Below are positions 46,561-56,425 of a stretch of DNA of 64,000 bases, piece by piece (position 1 is the stretch's first letter; each line of letters starts with the position of its first letter). The DNA is from Pseudoips prasinana (lineage: Eukaryota; Arthropoda; Insecta; Lepidoptera; Nolidae). The position numbers and the translations under genes are program-made. The notes beneath the pieces are model-generated. The model had not been told where the DNA came from. It searched no databases and saw only the letters and a list, made by a program, of their open reading frames with translations. The stretch covers positions 7,637,201-7,701,200 of the forward strand of contig OX621257.1 in NCBI GenBank assembly GCA_951640165.1. The letters run 5' to 3'.

Positions 46561-48453
46561 ATGAACGACGAAGGTATAGAAAATCTGCTTGATCTGGACA
46601 TATCCGAGTTCGAAGATGATGAAGATAACGATGATATCGATGATGTGGATTATCGACCTCAAGGCCGAAATCATCAGTCGGATAACTCCGAGGAATCATC
46701 TTCTGATTCTGAAAGCGAGTTTGCAGTTCCAAGTCCAGCGATTTCTAATTCGTCTGTTACGCGAGGGAGGAGCTTACAGATTCGAGGTGGCCGTCGACGT
46801 CGAGGAATTTCTTCGATTTCTCGACATAGTAGTAGAAGAAGAACCACATCTCGGGGGAGAGTGCATCAGCCAGCGGAAGTTGTAGATGACGAAGATATTG
46901 GCAGTTACGATGGACAAGCTGGAGGTTGGATAGAAAAGGATTTTGTTCCTGATATAATTCCCTTTATACAGCCATCGTATTTACCTCTTAACGATGAAGA
47001 ATTCAATAAAATTGATTACTTTCGTCGATACGTAAATGATGACCTGATGCAAATGATTGTAGATAGATCCAATGAGATGTATCTATCAAGAAACGGCCAA
47101 TGTTTAAATTTGACACTTTCCGAGTGCTACATTTTTTTTGCAATTAGTTTGGCTATGTCTTATATTGGATATCCGATTCTACGCATGTATTGGCAACATA
47201 AGTTTCGTGTTGGTTTTGTAGCTGATCATATGTCACGAAACAGATTTTTCACTCTTCGAAATTCTATAAAACTAGTTAATGACAACGACTTTTCTGCTGA
47301 AGATAAAAGTAAAGACAAGCTCTGGAAGGTTCGCCCACTTATCAAAGAAATTCTTAAGGGTTGTCATTCCATACCAAAAGATCAAAAATTGTCAATCGAC
47401 GAAATGATCATTCCTTTTACGGGCTCCTGTGGAATGAAGCAATATTGCCCAGGTAAACCTAATCCCACAGGTTTAAAAGCGTTTGTCTTGGCGAATCCTG
47501 CAGGTGAAGTGTGTGGTTTTGATATATATCAAGGGGCAACTACATATCCTTCTTATGCTGACACATCATTTGGATTGGGAGAAAAGGCAGTTCTTGCCTT
47601 AACGGAGGATTTGATGCCGGGACATACAATTTACTGTGATAGGTACTTTACCTCCGAGACACTGATTTTGGAATTAAAAAACAGAGGCCTGATGTGCGCT
47701 GGTACATTAATGAAGAATAGAGTGCCGAAGCCCGCAAGATTATTACTCAAAGAGGACAAAGACTTAAAGAAAGCAGGGAGAGGGAGTTATCAAGTATTAG
47801 TCAACGATGACAAGAATATAGCTATAACTAAATGGCTCGATAACAAAGCAGTCACTTTTCTGTCTAATGTGCACGCTGCACAAACTGCTGACACCTGTCA
47901 AAGATGGTGTAAGCAGAATAAAGTGTATGTTACTGTCCCAAGACCGGAAGTAGTAAAACAATATAATTCTAATATGGGAGGAGTCGACCTTGCTGATCGT
48001 CTCTTAGCTGTGGCACCGTCAAGATATCGAACAAAAAAATGGACAACGAGATTTGTCGCGCACATGTTTGATTTGGCTATAACTAATTAATGGTTAAATT
48101 ACAAAAAATATCAGTTACGCAAAAACGTCCCGGTGAAAAAAATTCAACAACTGAGGAGTTTTAAAATGGAAATAGCTGAAATTTTAGTATCTGCGAATGT
48201 CTCCACTAGTTCCGAAACAGAAGACGAAGAACAGTCTCGGCCTAAACGCTCTAAAGCAGCTGTACCGCTTCCTAGCGCAAGTTCAAGAACTCACGGTGCA
48301 CTCCATTTGCCCTCTGCTGGAGAAGTTCAAAACAGATGCAGAAGACCAGGATGCAACAAGAAAAGCACAATTATATGCAAGAAGTGCAACATTCACTTGT
48401 GCCTCACTAAAGAAAGAAATTGCTTTTATATGTTCCACACTGAGATTTACTGA
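46561..48453 (+). pseudogene. piggyBac-like transposase with one in-frame stop
   Basis: Cut-and-paste DDD transposase (DDE_Tnp_1_7 type). The 509-codon frame 46561-48090 has an acidic and Ser/Arg-rich N-terminus (about 1-115), then the catalytic domain. The acidic residues are D280 in LSIDEMIIPFTG, D360 in IYCDRYFTSE and D476 in NMGGVDLADR. An insertion-type segment GMKQYCPGKPNPTGLKAF is as in the family. TAA at 48088-48090 interrupts TN-stop-WLNYK, and the same frame continues to 48453 with a C-terminal cysteine-rich finger (CRRPGCNKKS, CKKC, HLC). That finger binds the ends in known piggyBac proteins. One substitution would explain the stop, so the copy is only slightly decayed. Confidence 0.88.
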
Positions 48454-49126
48454 TTTTTATATTTTTATTTTTGTATTTTCTTTTTTGATTATATTACCGA
48501 TTATTGTGATACGAGAACTTGAATATTACTAAAAGGCTATTGTGATTGATTGCTTTAAATTCAATTGTGATTGATGTTAAGATTTTAGACAAGCAGTGTG
48601 ACCATATGCGCTTAGAGTAAGGTTATTTTGAGCGCGCGTAAGGGACAGGTCTTACGGTCACCGTGTTTAGCAGTAGTAGTAAGGATTTTATTTTGTTATG
48701 TGATTAATAATAAGTCTAATAATACATTGTTTCCTAAAAATGAGACTGATTTATTGAGTTTGTTACGTAAAACGATTAATTATTAGAATTAATAAATATG
48801 TTTTTAATAAGTTTTTATTTTATTTCTGATTTAATTGGTAATTTTATGATAAAAAATTGATAAGATTTCATTTATTTAAAATAATATTATACATAAAACT
48901 ACGGCCCAGTAACCTAAAAAAGGGACAAATGATTTCAACATAGTTAATGCATGAAATAGTTAACTTTAGATAATATAAAATAGTCCTTAAAAGAATTAAG
49001 TCAAAAACATTTCTTGAAAACACTTTTTTATTAAATCAAAATTCTGGGCCGCAACCACTTGCACCTATTTTTAGTACATTGGGTTGTAAATTATATCGGC
49101 CTAAATTTAGGTTGGGCCTTACGAGG

Positions 49127-50066
49127 ATAGGCACTTGCCAGAAAGCTTTGGATAAGTCAATGCTGGACAGATATTTTGCATCGCGAAGGTTATCCAAGAT
49201 TTCGGAAACATAGGGCAAACTGTAGGCGTCTCGCTTAGTTACTGCGTTTAACTTACGACTATCGAGACAAAACCTAGGTTGTCCATTCTTTTTATTAACA
49301 ATAAGTACAGGAGAAGACCACGCGCTCTCACATGGTTGCACAACGTCAAGTGAAAGCATTTCATCCACTTGCTCCTGTAAGATACGCTGTTTTTCAGGAG
49401 ACATCCTATAATAGCGTTGTCTTATCGGTTGGGCATCACCAGTATCTATACGATGACAAATTAAATTGGTTCTGCCTAAACCTTTCTCTTCGGTTGAGAC
49501 AGACTTAAATTGAGAGATTACATTGTCGGCTATAGCTTTTTGTGAGTCATCTAAATTATGATAAGAATGTATAAACGTTTCATTGTGGCTACATTTAATT
49601 TCCGCCAAATAAGCATTTGACAATTTTATACTTCCTAAATATTTGGGGCAGATTTGAAATGCGCGCCAGAAATCTACACCTAAAATAAGAGACGTTTCTA
49701 CTTCAGGAACTACATAAGCCCTAATAATGTGAAACTGACCTTCAAATGTTAACGGTAAATTTATGTAACCAAGACTTTTAAACATTTGACCACCAGCAGC
49801 CAACATTTTAATGTTGTCGTCCTTATGCAAAGGATAGTCGACTAAATGTTTATGGGAGTTGTTGCCTAAAATACTAACTGCTGCGCCAGAATCAAGCAAG
49901 CCACATGCTTCGATATCGTTAATTTTAATATTAACATAAGGTCTAGAGTCGTTTAAAGGTTTAGGTTGCAGAATTGAAGACACTCTATAAGTAGAAGAAA
50001 AGGTTCTAATAAACGCAAGCCAAGTTTCCCAATCTTGCTTGTCGCAGTGACTAAAATTCTGCCTAA
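49127..50066 (-). pseudogene. Gypsy pol: protease and RT first half
   Basis: The minus-strand frame opens right at the gag frameshift site (50066) and runs until the transposon. It has linker sequence, then an aspartic protease with LLDSGAAVSILG (catalytic DSG), then RT: QVDEMLSLDVVQPCESAWSS, VNKKNGQPRFCLDSRKLN and IDLSKAFWQVP (catalytic Asp). The insert at 49126 cuts it four codons after KAFW; translation would run about 30 codons into the transposon. The start used is by -1 frameshifting, not an AUG. Confidence 0.87.
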
Positions 50067-51398
50067 TTAGTTTTTTGAACTTGTGTTACAATTAGGACAG
50101 TCAGGTGTTTTTACATCTTTCGTTCCACATTTAAAACAAATAATTATATCTCGAGGAGCTTGACATTGACGAAAGTGATGAGTGTTATTACGACACCTAG
50201 GACAAAAAGGTTCCCTTTTTGTTACCCCCACTGCTTGTATATATTTTTCATTTAGATTTTTGTTATTTTGATTATATTTTGTGTAATTATTGTAATTTTG
50301 ATTTTTAGACTGTACATATTTATTATGATTATAACTAGTTGTTTTATTTGCATCTTTTGTGTATGCAAATTTTGGTGCTAATGTATCAGAAGTAACTTTA
50401 GGTGGTTCCTTAAAATGCAAAAGACGATCCTGAATAATTTCATAATTACGACATAAAGTACACAAAGCATCTATAGTTGAAATGTCGGACGCTGAAGCTA
50501 AGGTGCTGGCATAGCAAGGTCTTATATTATGAAGTAGAATCTCAAGTTGATCTGCTACTGAAGGAGGCTTAGATAGACGTGAGAACATGCCATTCATGAT
50601 GGAGAGATAAATAATTATGTTCTCACGTTCCCCTTGAGAACGCGAGCGAATTTCTGAAATTAGCCGATAGTCATAGTCGGACTGTCCGAAATCTTCCTTC
50701 AATTTAGTTGCTAATTCAGACCAAGAATTAATCTTGCTTTTAATGGCACGATACCACTGTAGGGCATCATCTTGAAATATTTCAGAAGCGTAACTTAAAA
50801 TTTTAGCTGAAGGAATATTTCTAGCTTCTAAAAATTCATCAACACGTATTATAAATGAACGAACACAAGATTTCCCATTAAATTTTAATTTACCTAAATC
50901 GGAAGAAGTTCTATCGCAAGTCACAGTTAAGTTCTGCACTTCCGGCACTGAAGATATGGGTTCTCTAGTAGACCCATCACTACCGCTAAGAGAAGAAGTC
51001 GGATTCCCTTTAGCCTGATGAGCCGAAAGCTTTTGTGAAAAAAATTTGTAAGCTTTCACAATTTCCTCATAATCTGTTCGATTGGCGTCACTACACGTTA
51101 TCCTCTCAAGACGATTATGTAAGTGATTCAACATGTTTTGAGTTCTCATAAGCGCAGGAACACTAGGATCTGTGACGTCTAAATTATTTTGAATTTTGGT
51201 CAAAACATCTAGGCAACCTTTAAGATCCTGTGCTACTTCAAGTGGAGACTCTAAAATATGATCCGACGGAAAAAGTGCCGCTAATTTTACTATCTGTTTG
51301 CGCAACTCTTCAACAGAAGGTGCAGGAGTAGCACCTCTAATGCGAACCTCATATTCCAACTCGGATTTTTGAAGTGACAAATATTTAATTGATAACAT
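50067..51398 (-). CDS. Gypsy gag
   Basis: A 443-residue structural protein forming the particle that packages element RNA. The capsid-like core lies at about 170-320 (LKFNGKSCVRSFIIRVDEFL, DDALQWYRAIKSKINSWSEL), with the W-rich pattern of Ty3/gypsy gag. An Asn/Tyr/Lys-rich linker (about 350-390) precedes the nucleocapsid. There is one good knuckle CPRCRNNTHHFRQC (CX2CX4HX4C) and a second CFKCGTKDVKTPDC that lacks the His. Intact ATG-to-stop. It is followed by the slippery site for pol. Confidence 0.9.
   Translation of the reverse strand: MLSIKYLSLQKSELEYEVRIRGATPAPSVEELRKQIVKLAALFPSDHILESPLEVAQDLKGCLDVLTKIQNNLDVTDPSVPALMRTQNMLNHLHNRLERITCSDANRTDYEEIVKAYKFFSQKLSAHQAKGNPTSSLSGSDGSTREPISSVPEVQNLTVTCDRTSSDLGKLKFNGKSCVRSFIIRVDEFLEARNIPSAKILSYASEIFQDDALQWYRAIKSKINSWSELATKLKEDFGQSDYDYRLISEIRSRSQGERENIIIYLSIMNGMFSRLSKPPSVADQLEILLHNIRPCYASTLASASDISTIDALCTLCRNYEIIQDRLLHFKEPPKVTSDTLAPKFAYTKDANKTTSYNHNKYVQSKNQNYNNYTKYNQNNKNLNEKYIQAVGVTKREPFCPRCRNNTHHFRQCQAPRDIIICFKCGTKDVKTPDCPNCNTSSKN
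50070..50076 (-). promoter_or_regulatory. -1 ribosomal frameshift site between gag and pol
   Basis: The minus strand reads TC A AAA AAC TAA. The heptamer A-AAA-AAC is a canonical slippery site, directly before the gag stop. A shift to -1 enters CTA ATT AGG CAG, the open pol frame. No stem-loop was checked downstream. Confidence 0.75.
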
Positions 51399-51941
51399 GA
51401 TGAAAATGTGAAAATACTAAACCAGATATGGATAAGTGGTAATAAATATTCAACAAAAAAAATACGTTCCCCGTTCTGTTACAAAATAATTACTGAACGT
51501 CTTGTTTTGTGTTTATTTTTTTTAATAATTATATATATAAAACAATATAATTATTTATCTATTTAAAAAAACAAACATAATCAAAACAAGTATGCTACTA
51601 AAGTGTACTGACCTCTAAAATAAAAAAATATGAAAGTTATAAGTTAAATAAATAATACTATGAAAGCGCCATATAAGGCCCCCATATTTGTACGACGTAA
51701 AATAACAACAATAATAATATGAGTTGAAACTTATTTGAATAAATGCAATATAATATGTATGTAAATATAAAATAGATGTATTTTGTGTAATTATAGATGT
51801 TAAGTATTGAAAGCACTTACTTACGTACACTTTAGTAACATTAATCACACTGATTTACGTTTTACATCTAAAACAACCACAACATACACTAACTACAATA
51901 TAACCAAGAGAACAAAAAAAACAGAATCAGGTGTACTACTT

Positions 51942-51959
51942 CCACGATTACGGGCGCCA
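51942..51959 (-). promoter_or_regulatory. Primer-binding site
   Basis: Two bases inside the 5' LTR the minus strand reads TGGCGCCCGTAATCG. The first nine bases match the 3' end complement of tRNA-Lys used by many retroelements; the rest differs, so the primer tRNA is uncertain. Confidence 0.75.
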
Positions 51960-51961
51960 AG

Positions 51962-52598
51962 TGTCACGGAGGTCTACCTTAGGGTCTTAATTAAATGAGA
52001 AGGCAAATCTCCGAGCACATAATTTATTAATAAATAAATGCCACAGCTATAAACGCCGGTAGGGGCAATAAGGTGGATTCGTAACCGGACCCGATTCTGG
52101 TAATTGTTCTCTGGTAATGCACTCCCCTGGCTGCGTGCCGCCGTCGATGGTCTGGCGCTCAAAATCCTCCAAACGATGTTCGCTGAATGTGGGGTAGCTG
52201 CGTGGCCACTGTGGTAGACGGGAAGCACCAGGTCGATCCTTGGAAGTCCCCAATGGAAAGGATCGGCGAGCGTGTTAAAGTCCAACGTGGACTTTGGACC
52301 CCAATTCTGGGGTGTCGGTCACACGAATTAAGCAAACTAATAAACAAGATATTAGCATATAAATTAATATTTCGAACACGTTAAGTGACGCCACTGAACT
52401 CGATTTATTATAGAAAGCGATAAATAAAAAGCAGGACGTGCGTTCGCTTCGAGAGGCTCAGGCGACTCATCGGCGCGTGCGCACCGAGACCGGCTTATCG
52501 CATTGCCCAGAGCCAATAAAATGTCGCCTATACGTGTTGAGGAACTAAAATGTGTTTTGTTAATATTTTATTTTAAATATATGTAACATAACGTTACA
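51962..52598 (-). repeat. Gypsy 5' LTR
   Basis: 637 bases, one difference from 42665-43301. Serves as promoter on the minus strand. Confidence 0.95.
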
Positions 52599-52602
52599 AT
52601 GT

Positions 52603-52784
52603 GATTGAATTGCTAGTTTTGCAGACATGGTTTTTCCAGTTAAGTTGACTATGATTGTTGTAAAAAACCTGTGGAAAATAGAATTTGTTTATGGTAAACG
52701 TATATTAGTTTCGTCTGATACCAAGTATAAGAGAAAATGTTGTTCATTGCTTGTCCATTAATTTGAAATGGTATTAGTCATTTA
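52603..52784. other. Short spacer
   Basis: AT-rich; nothing recognised. Confidence 0.4.
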
Positions 52785-53029
52785 TTTATTTATTTTCCAA
52801 TTTATGTACACACTAAGACTATGAAGAAAGAAAGAATAAACAAGAGAAGACATTGTACAAAGGTACTACTTATTTCTAAAGAAATCTCTTCCAGTAGACC
52901 TGCAAGAGGAGATTTTGGAAGAGAGGAAGATATGAGTGTGTAGGGTGATATACATACATACGATAAAAATACACATATACATAAATAAATACATAATTTT
53001 AAATAATAAACTACATAAAATACATATAT

Positions 53030-54508
53030 CTATGGCAAAGAGGAAAGGTAGTGTTCTTTTAACTTTTTTTTAAACGTGGTGATTGTGTTACAGTTTCGAA
53101 TGTTAGGCGGAAGAGAGTTCCACAGCCTAACCGCCTGAACAGTGAAGGAGTTGGAGAAGAAATCAGTTTTATGGGATGGGAATTTTAAAATGCTTTTTAG
53201 GTGTGACCTACATTGGGCGTTGGGAGAATGTTTAAAGGAAAAGCGCTCGTGTAGGTAAGAGGGATATGCGGGATTATTTAGGATATTGAAGAGGAGACAT
53301 AATATTCGAGTATTCCTGCGAAGGCGGATTGGGAGCCACTTGAGATTGTTGCGGAATTCTGAGACATGGTCGTACTTTCGGAGATTAAAAATGAAACGTA
53401 TACATAAATTTTGCAAACGCTCAAGTTTGTTTAATAGCTCTTCGGTAGCATCCAGATAGCAGACATCAGCATAGTCCAGAATGGGCTGGATAAGAGTTTG
53501 AGCAAGAGTGATTTTGGTTTCAAAGGGCAAAAAGTACTGGAGGCACCTAAGTGAGTGAAAGGTGAAATAGACCTTTTTGCTGACTTCATTGATGTGAGCA
53601 TTGATCACCGGCGTCCAGTCAATGTGCTCTGCATCACACTTTAATGCCTCCAGGTTCATGCCCTTGAAATTCCGAAGGATTGAATATTGTGATCTACGTT
53701 TGGGAGGCCGAATAGAGTAGGAAAGAAAGATTAAGTCGTGGTAAGAGAAACAAGCAGTGAGCTGACCATGTGTTGAAACGAGATCAGGTTTGGAGACAAT
53801 CATTAGATCAAGAAGAGATGGGTTACAATTAGGAAAATGATGTGTGGCTGAAAGAGGTAAGATATGAAGGTCAACAGCTGATAAGAGAGATCGGATAGCG
53901 TGAGCACGGTGATCGTTTTTTATCAAACACGTATTAAAGTCACCCATTATGACTACGTGCTCGTAAGTCGGGCATATATCATGAAGTAACGTCTCCAGCG
54001 TGTTGAAATAATTAATTCGAAGATTCGGACTATAGAAGACTCCGAGAAGCATTTTTTTGTGATTGACTATGATTTCAATAAATAGATGCTCTGCTGATTC
54101 AGTGTAGGTAGATGGAGAGACATTTACGATTTTAAAGGAGATGTTAGCTCGTAAGTATAGTGCCACACCCCCACATCCCTTTCCAATCCGGTCGTTACGG
54201 ACGAGCACAAATCCAGGCAATGAAAAGTGAGTAGAGAGAAGAGAAGGCTTAAGAAAAGATTCTGATATTAAAAGAGCATCAATATGGTTACTGCTAATGG
54301 ATGCTAGAAGATCAGAATGGTGGCGTGGAATACTCTGAACATTAATGTGGGCGATGTTAAGGTTTTTAGAATAATCAGAGAGGAGAAGGGATAGCTGATC
54401 ATGCAAAGTTAGAGTTGTGGAAGAATCACTGTCCGCACTAACAAAACTGTCATTAGAGGAAGAACATGAGAAAAAACTGTCATCAATAATAGGGACATTA
54501 TCGTCCAT
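53030..54508 (-). CDS. Element X ORF2: endonuclease joined to RT C-terminus
   Basis: 492 residues, open. The APE endonuclease occupies about 1-270: LNIAHINVQSIPRHH, ISESFLKP, FVLVRNDRIGKGCGGVALYL, VIMGDFNTC and SYHDLIFLSY, with GDFN intact. After ...VINA the frame goes straight to HINEVSKKVYFTFHSLRC, the RT thumb, and the C-terminal LERLQNLCIRF, LKWLPIRLRRNTRI and VRLWNSLPPNIRN. Compared with element Y about 430-450 residues, the whole RT palm and fingers, are missing, yet the frame is kept. Such a protein could nick DNA but not copy RNA. Most likely a deletion derivative. Confidence 0.85.
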   Translation of the reverse strand: MDDNVPIIDDSFFSCSSSNDSFVSADSDSSTTLTLHDQLSLLLSDYSKNLNIAHINVQSIPRHHSDLLASISSNHIDALLISESFLKPSLLSTHFSLPGFVLVRNDRIGKGCGGVALYLRANISFKIVNVSPSTYTESAEHLFIEIIVNHKKMLLGVFYSPNLRINYFNTLETLLHDICPTYEHVVIMGDFNTCLIKNDHRAHAIRSLLSAVDLHILPLSATHHFPNCNPSLLDLMIVSKPDLVSTHGQLTACFSYHDLIFLSYSIRPPKRRSQYSILRNFKGMNLEALKCDAEHIDWTPVINAHINEVSKKVYFTFHSLRCLQYFLPFETKITLAQTLIQPILDYADVCYLDATEELLNKLERLQNLCIRFIFNLRKYDHVSEFRNNLKWLPIRLRRNTRILCLLFNILNNPAYPSYLHERFSFKHSPNAQCRSHLKSILKFPSHKTDFFSNSFTVQAVRLWNSLPPNIRNCNTITTFKKKLKEHYLSSLP

Positions 54509-55086
54509 ACTAAGATAAACTAAATAAAATTAAATAAATATCTAATAATAATAAATAGATGTGATAGCGAGAAATAATTAATGTACTATAAAATAATATT
54601 TACTAACAAAAAATAAGTTATAAAACGCTAAACTCACCAACTCGCAAGTGGAAGAGATTTTTACAAAAAAGTGTTAAATTTATAAAATAGGATTAACAGT
54701 AACAAAGAAATCATATTAAATTTTTTTTTTGCCCATATTAAGATAAACAATAATATAATATTATGTCCGGTACGCTACAAGACATTTATGGAATGCAACT
54801 AAACGCAAGTTAGCAAGCATGAACAAGACACAGACGTCACAGACAAGTGACAACTGACAATTGACAACTAACATAACAAACAAATGTCAACAAAGTAATT
54901 GTAATGACTACATATCTACCGGCGTTAGATTAAATAAAAATGTAAAAATATTATGGGTACTGCATAAAAGTTAAAAAAATATATATAGCGTACCGTCAGC
55001 GCATAATGTGAAGAGTTATGTATAATACGACCAATGAAAGTTGCAACTACTTCAGAATGATGAAAACAAATCTGTTTGAAACATTA
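54509..55086 (-). other. ORF1-ORF2 spacer of element X
   Basis: 578 AT-rich bases without coding between the two ORFs. Element Y has a spacer of about 660 bases at the same place. Confidence 0.6.
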
Positions 55087-55857
55087 TTAAACTCGACGAC
55101 GACTTCTTGTGGCCTTAGTTTCCTGTATTGTAGGCAGCGCCGCGGGAGTCACGGTGGACGGAGCAGATGCAGAGCCTTCGGTGTCACCGGATACAGCGCT
55201 GACTGGGAACTTCGCAGTTAGGGCTTTAAGGTCACTCATGGATTCGATTTTGTGTCGGGATTTGTCCGGAGTTATTATAATTATTTTACCTGACGACGAC
55301 CAACAATTTCGAACTTGAAAATGCCTGCGTGCTGCTGTGAAAACACGATGCCTAGCTTGTGTTAGGAACTCCGAGACAGTGTATCCAGTGCCTTTCAGTG
55401 TGGTTTTGCTATCCCAGACCAATTGGCGGTGCTCAATATCACGGAAACGAATTAGAATTGGACGTGTTTTGCTCTGTACAGAACCAAGACGGTGGCATGC
55501 CTCAAAAATGTTTGTATTGAGGTCAGGTAACTTCAATTGGTCGGTTAATAAGTTGATAACCACATCAAACAACTTTTCATTTGGCTTCTCAGGGATACCA
55601 TGTAGTAGGAGGATCTTACGACGCATGGAAGTCTCATGGCGATCCATACCAAGTGAAATAAGTTCAACTTGTGTTTTTAAGTGACATAGTGACTCCAATA
55701 TAAGGGATTTGAACTCCATGAACTCACGTGAAAGTGCAATTACATCTGTGTGAACCGATGATGCCATGGCATTCTGTAGTTTGTCTTCATGTTCCTTGAT
55801 GCGTGAGTGGAACAGCTTTTCCAGGCTTTCCAAGCTTTTTTCTAATCTGCTGTCCAT
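55087..55857 (-). CDS. Element X ORF1 (RNA-binding, coiled coil)
   Basis: About 256 residues from the ATG chosen by comparison with element Y (MDSRLEKSLESLEKLFHSRI here). An upstream in-frame start (55914) adds 19 residues that Y lacks. Residues 1-80 are a likely coiled coil. Residues 85-210 (RRKILLLHGIPEKPNEKLFD, EACHRLG, RPILIRFRDIEHRQLVWDSK) resemble the L1 ORF1-type RRM plus C-terminal domain that binds element RNA. The tail is Ser/Thr/Arg rich. Confidence 0.8.
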   Translation of the reverse strand: MDSRLEKSLESLEKLFHSRIKEHEDKLQNAMASSVHTDVIALSREFMEFKSLILESLCHLKTQVELISLGMDRHETSMRRKILLLHGIPEKPNEKLFDVVINLLTDQLKLPDLNTNIFEACHRLGSVQSKTRPILIRFRDIEHRQLVWDSKTTLKGTGYTVSEFLTQARHRVFTAARRHFQVRNCWSSSGKIIIITPDKSRHKIESMSDLKALTAKFPVSAVSGDTEGSASAPSTVTPAALPTIQETKATRSRRRV

Positions 55858-56189
55858 AGTTGTTGCAGTGAAATTAACTTGGATTATGATGATGTTGATG
55901 GAGAGATGATACACAAAGCGAAATAGGTGGGTTTAGCAAGTACTTAATACATATGAACAGTTATGAAACTTCTGAATTTAATTTTAAATCAATTATTTTA
56001 GCAGGAGCTTAAATTTCGTATGTGTATATATTGCCTACCCACACACGAAAAAGTTTAGTAAGTAAGACACTTTAGTAAGTAACTACGTAACTAAGTAGCT
56101 GTAAATATTCGATCTATTAATTTGAATATTATAAGTTAATTATACAGTGTATTATATACATAATAACAATAAATAAATGTCGTGCCATC

Positions 56190-56425
56190 TCATCGCAGAC
56201 TGGGCAGAGCCAGTACTGTTGTCATAGTGTGGCCAACAGACAACTGATAAATATACTTGTATATTAGTAATTACGTACAAATTATAGATAAATTGAACCC
56301 AGGTACGGAACTAATAATCGTTCTAATCGAACAAATATTTGTTCCGAGTGGGGATCGAACCCACACCGTATGGCTTAGAAGTCAGGAATACTAAAATTAA
56401 CCATTAGAGGCCAATATTAAAATTA
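56190..56425 (-). mobile_element. SINE relic, minus strand
   Basis: The minus strand reads TTGGCCTCTAATGGTTAAT (A-box side) and GTGTGGGTTCGATCCCCACT (B box). CGATTATTAGTTCCGTACCT and a body reading CAACAGTACTGGCTCTGCCC follow. tRNA-derived. Confidence 0.65.

Larger units (their letters stand above)
46021..49126 (+). mobile_element. piggyBac-like DNA transposon with CTAT target duplication
   Basis: A 3106-base element with perfect 15-base terminal inverted repeats (CCTCGTAAGGCCCAA). It is inserted in the gypsy RT on the opposite strand. It carries one transposase gene. Subterminal copies of GGCCCAxxGACCTAA-like words occur at 46029, about 46103, about 48903 and, inverted, near the right end (about 49048). 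The duplicated target is CTAT, while piggyBac elements normally use TTAA. Confidence 0.88.
42665..52598 (-). mobile_element. Ty3/gypsy LTR retrotransposon interrupted by a piggyBac-like transposon
   Basis: Two 637-base LTRs (TG...CA) differ at one position. The 4-base target duplication is ATGT (42661-42664 and 52599-52602). On the minus strand the order is 5' LTR, primer-binding site, gag, a -1 frameshift site, protease, RT, RNase H, integrase, polypurine tract, 3' LTR. There is no envelope gene, so it is a retrotransposon, not a retrovirus-like element. It is dead: a 3.1-kb transposon splits RT, and a TAA lies in RNase H. Without that insert the element is about 6.8 kb. Confidence 0.93.
52785..56050 (-). 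mobile_element. CR1/Jockey-group non-LTR element X, internally deleted
   Basis: A minus-strand element with ORF1 (55087-55857), a spacer of 578 bases, a shortened ORF2 (53030-54508), and a 3' UTR ending in TAAA repeats at about 52785. The 5' UTR includes TGCCTACCCACACACGAAAA (about 56030-56050), which has a partner in element Y at about 63402. Both ORFs are open, but ORF2 lacks the RT core. Confidence 0.85.

Noticed and set aside
46021..49126. TTAA target site for the piggyBac-like element
   Set aside because: Sequences next to GGCCC are GTAA on the left and TTAC on the right, inverted and not direct; they belong to the 15-bp terminal repeat. Only CTAT/ATAG is directly duplicated and restores the gypsy frame.
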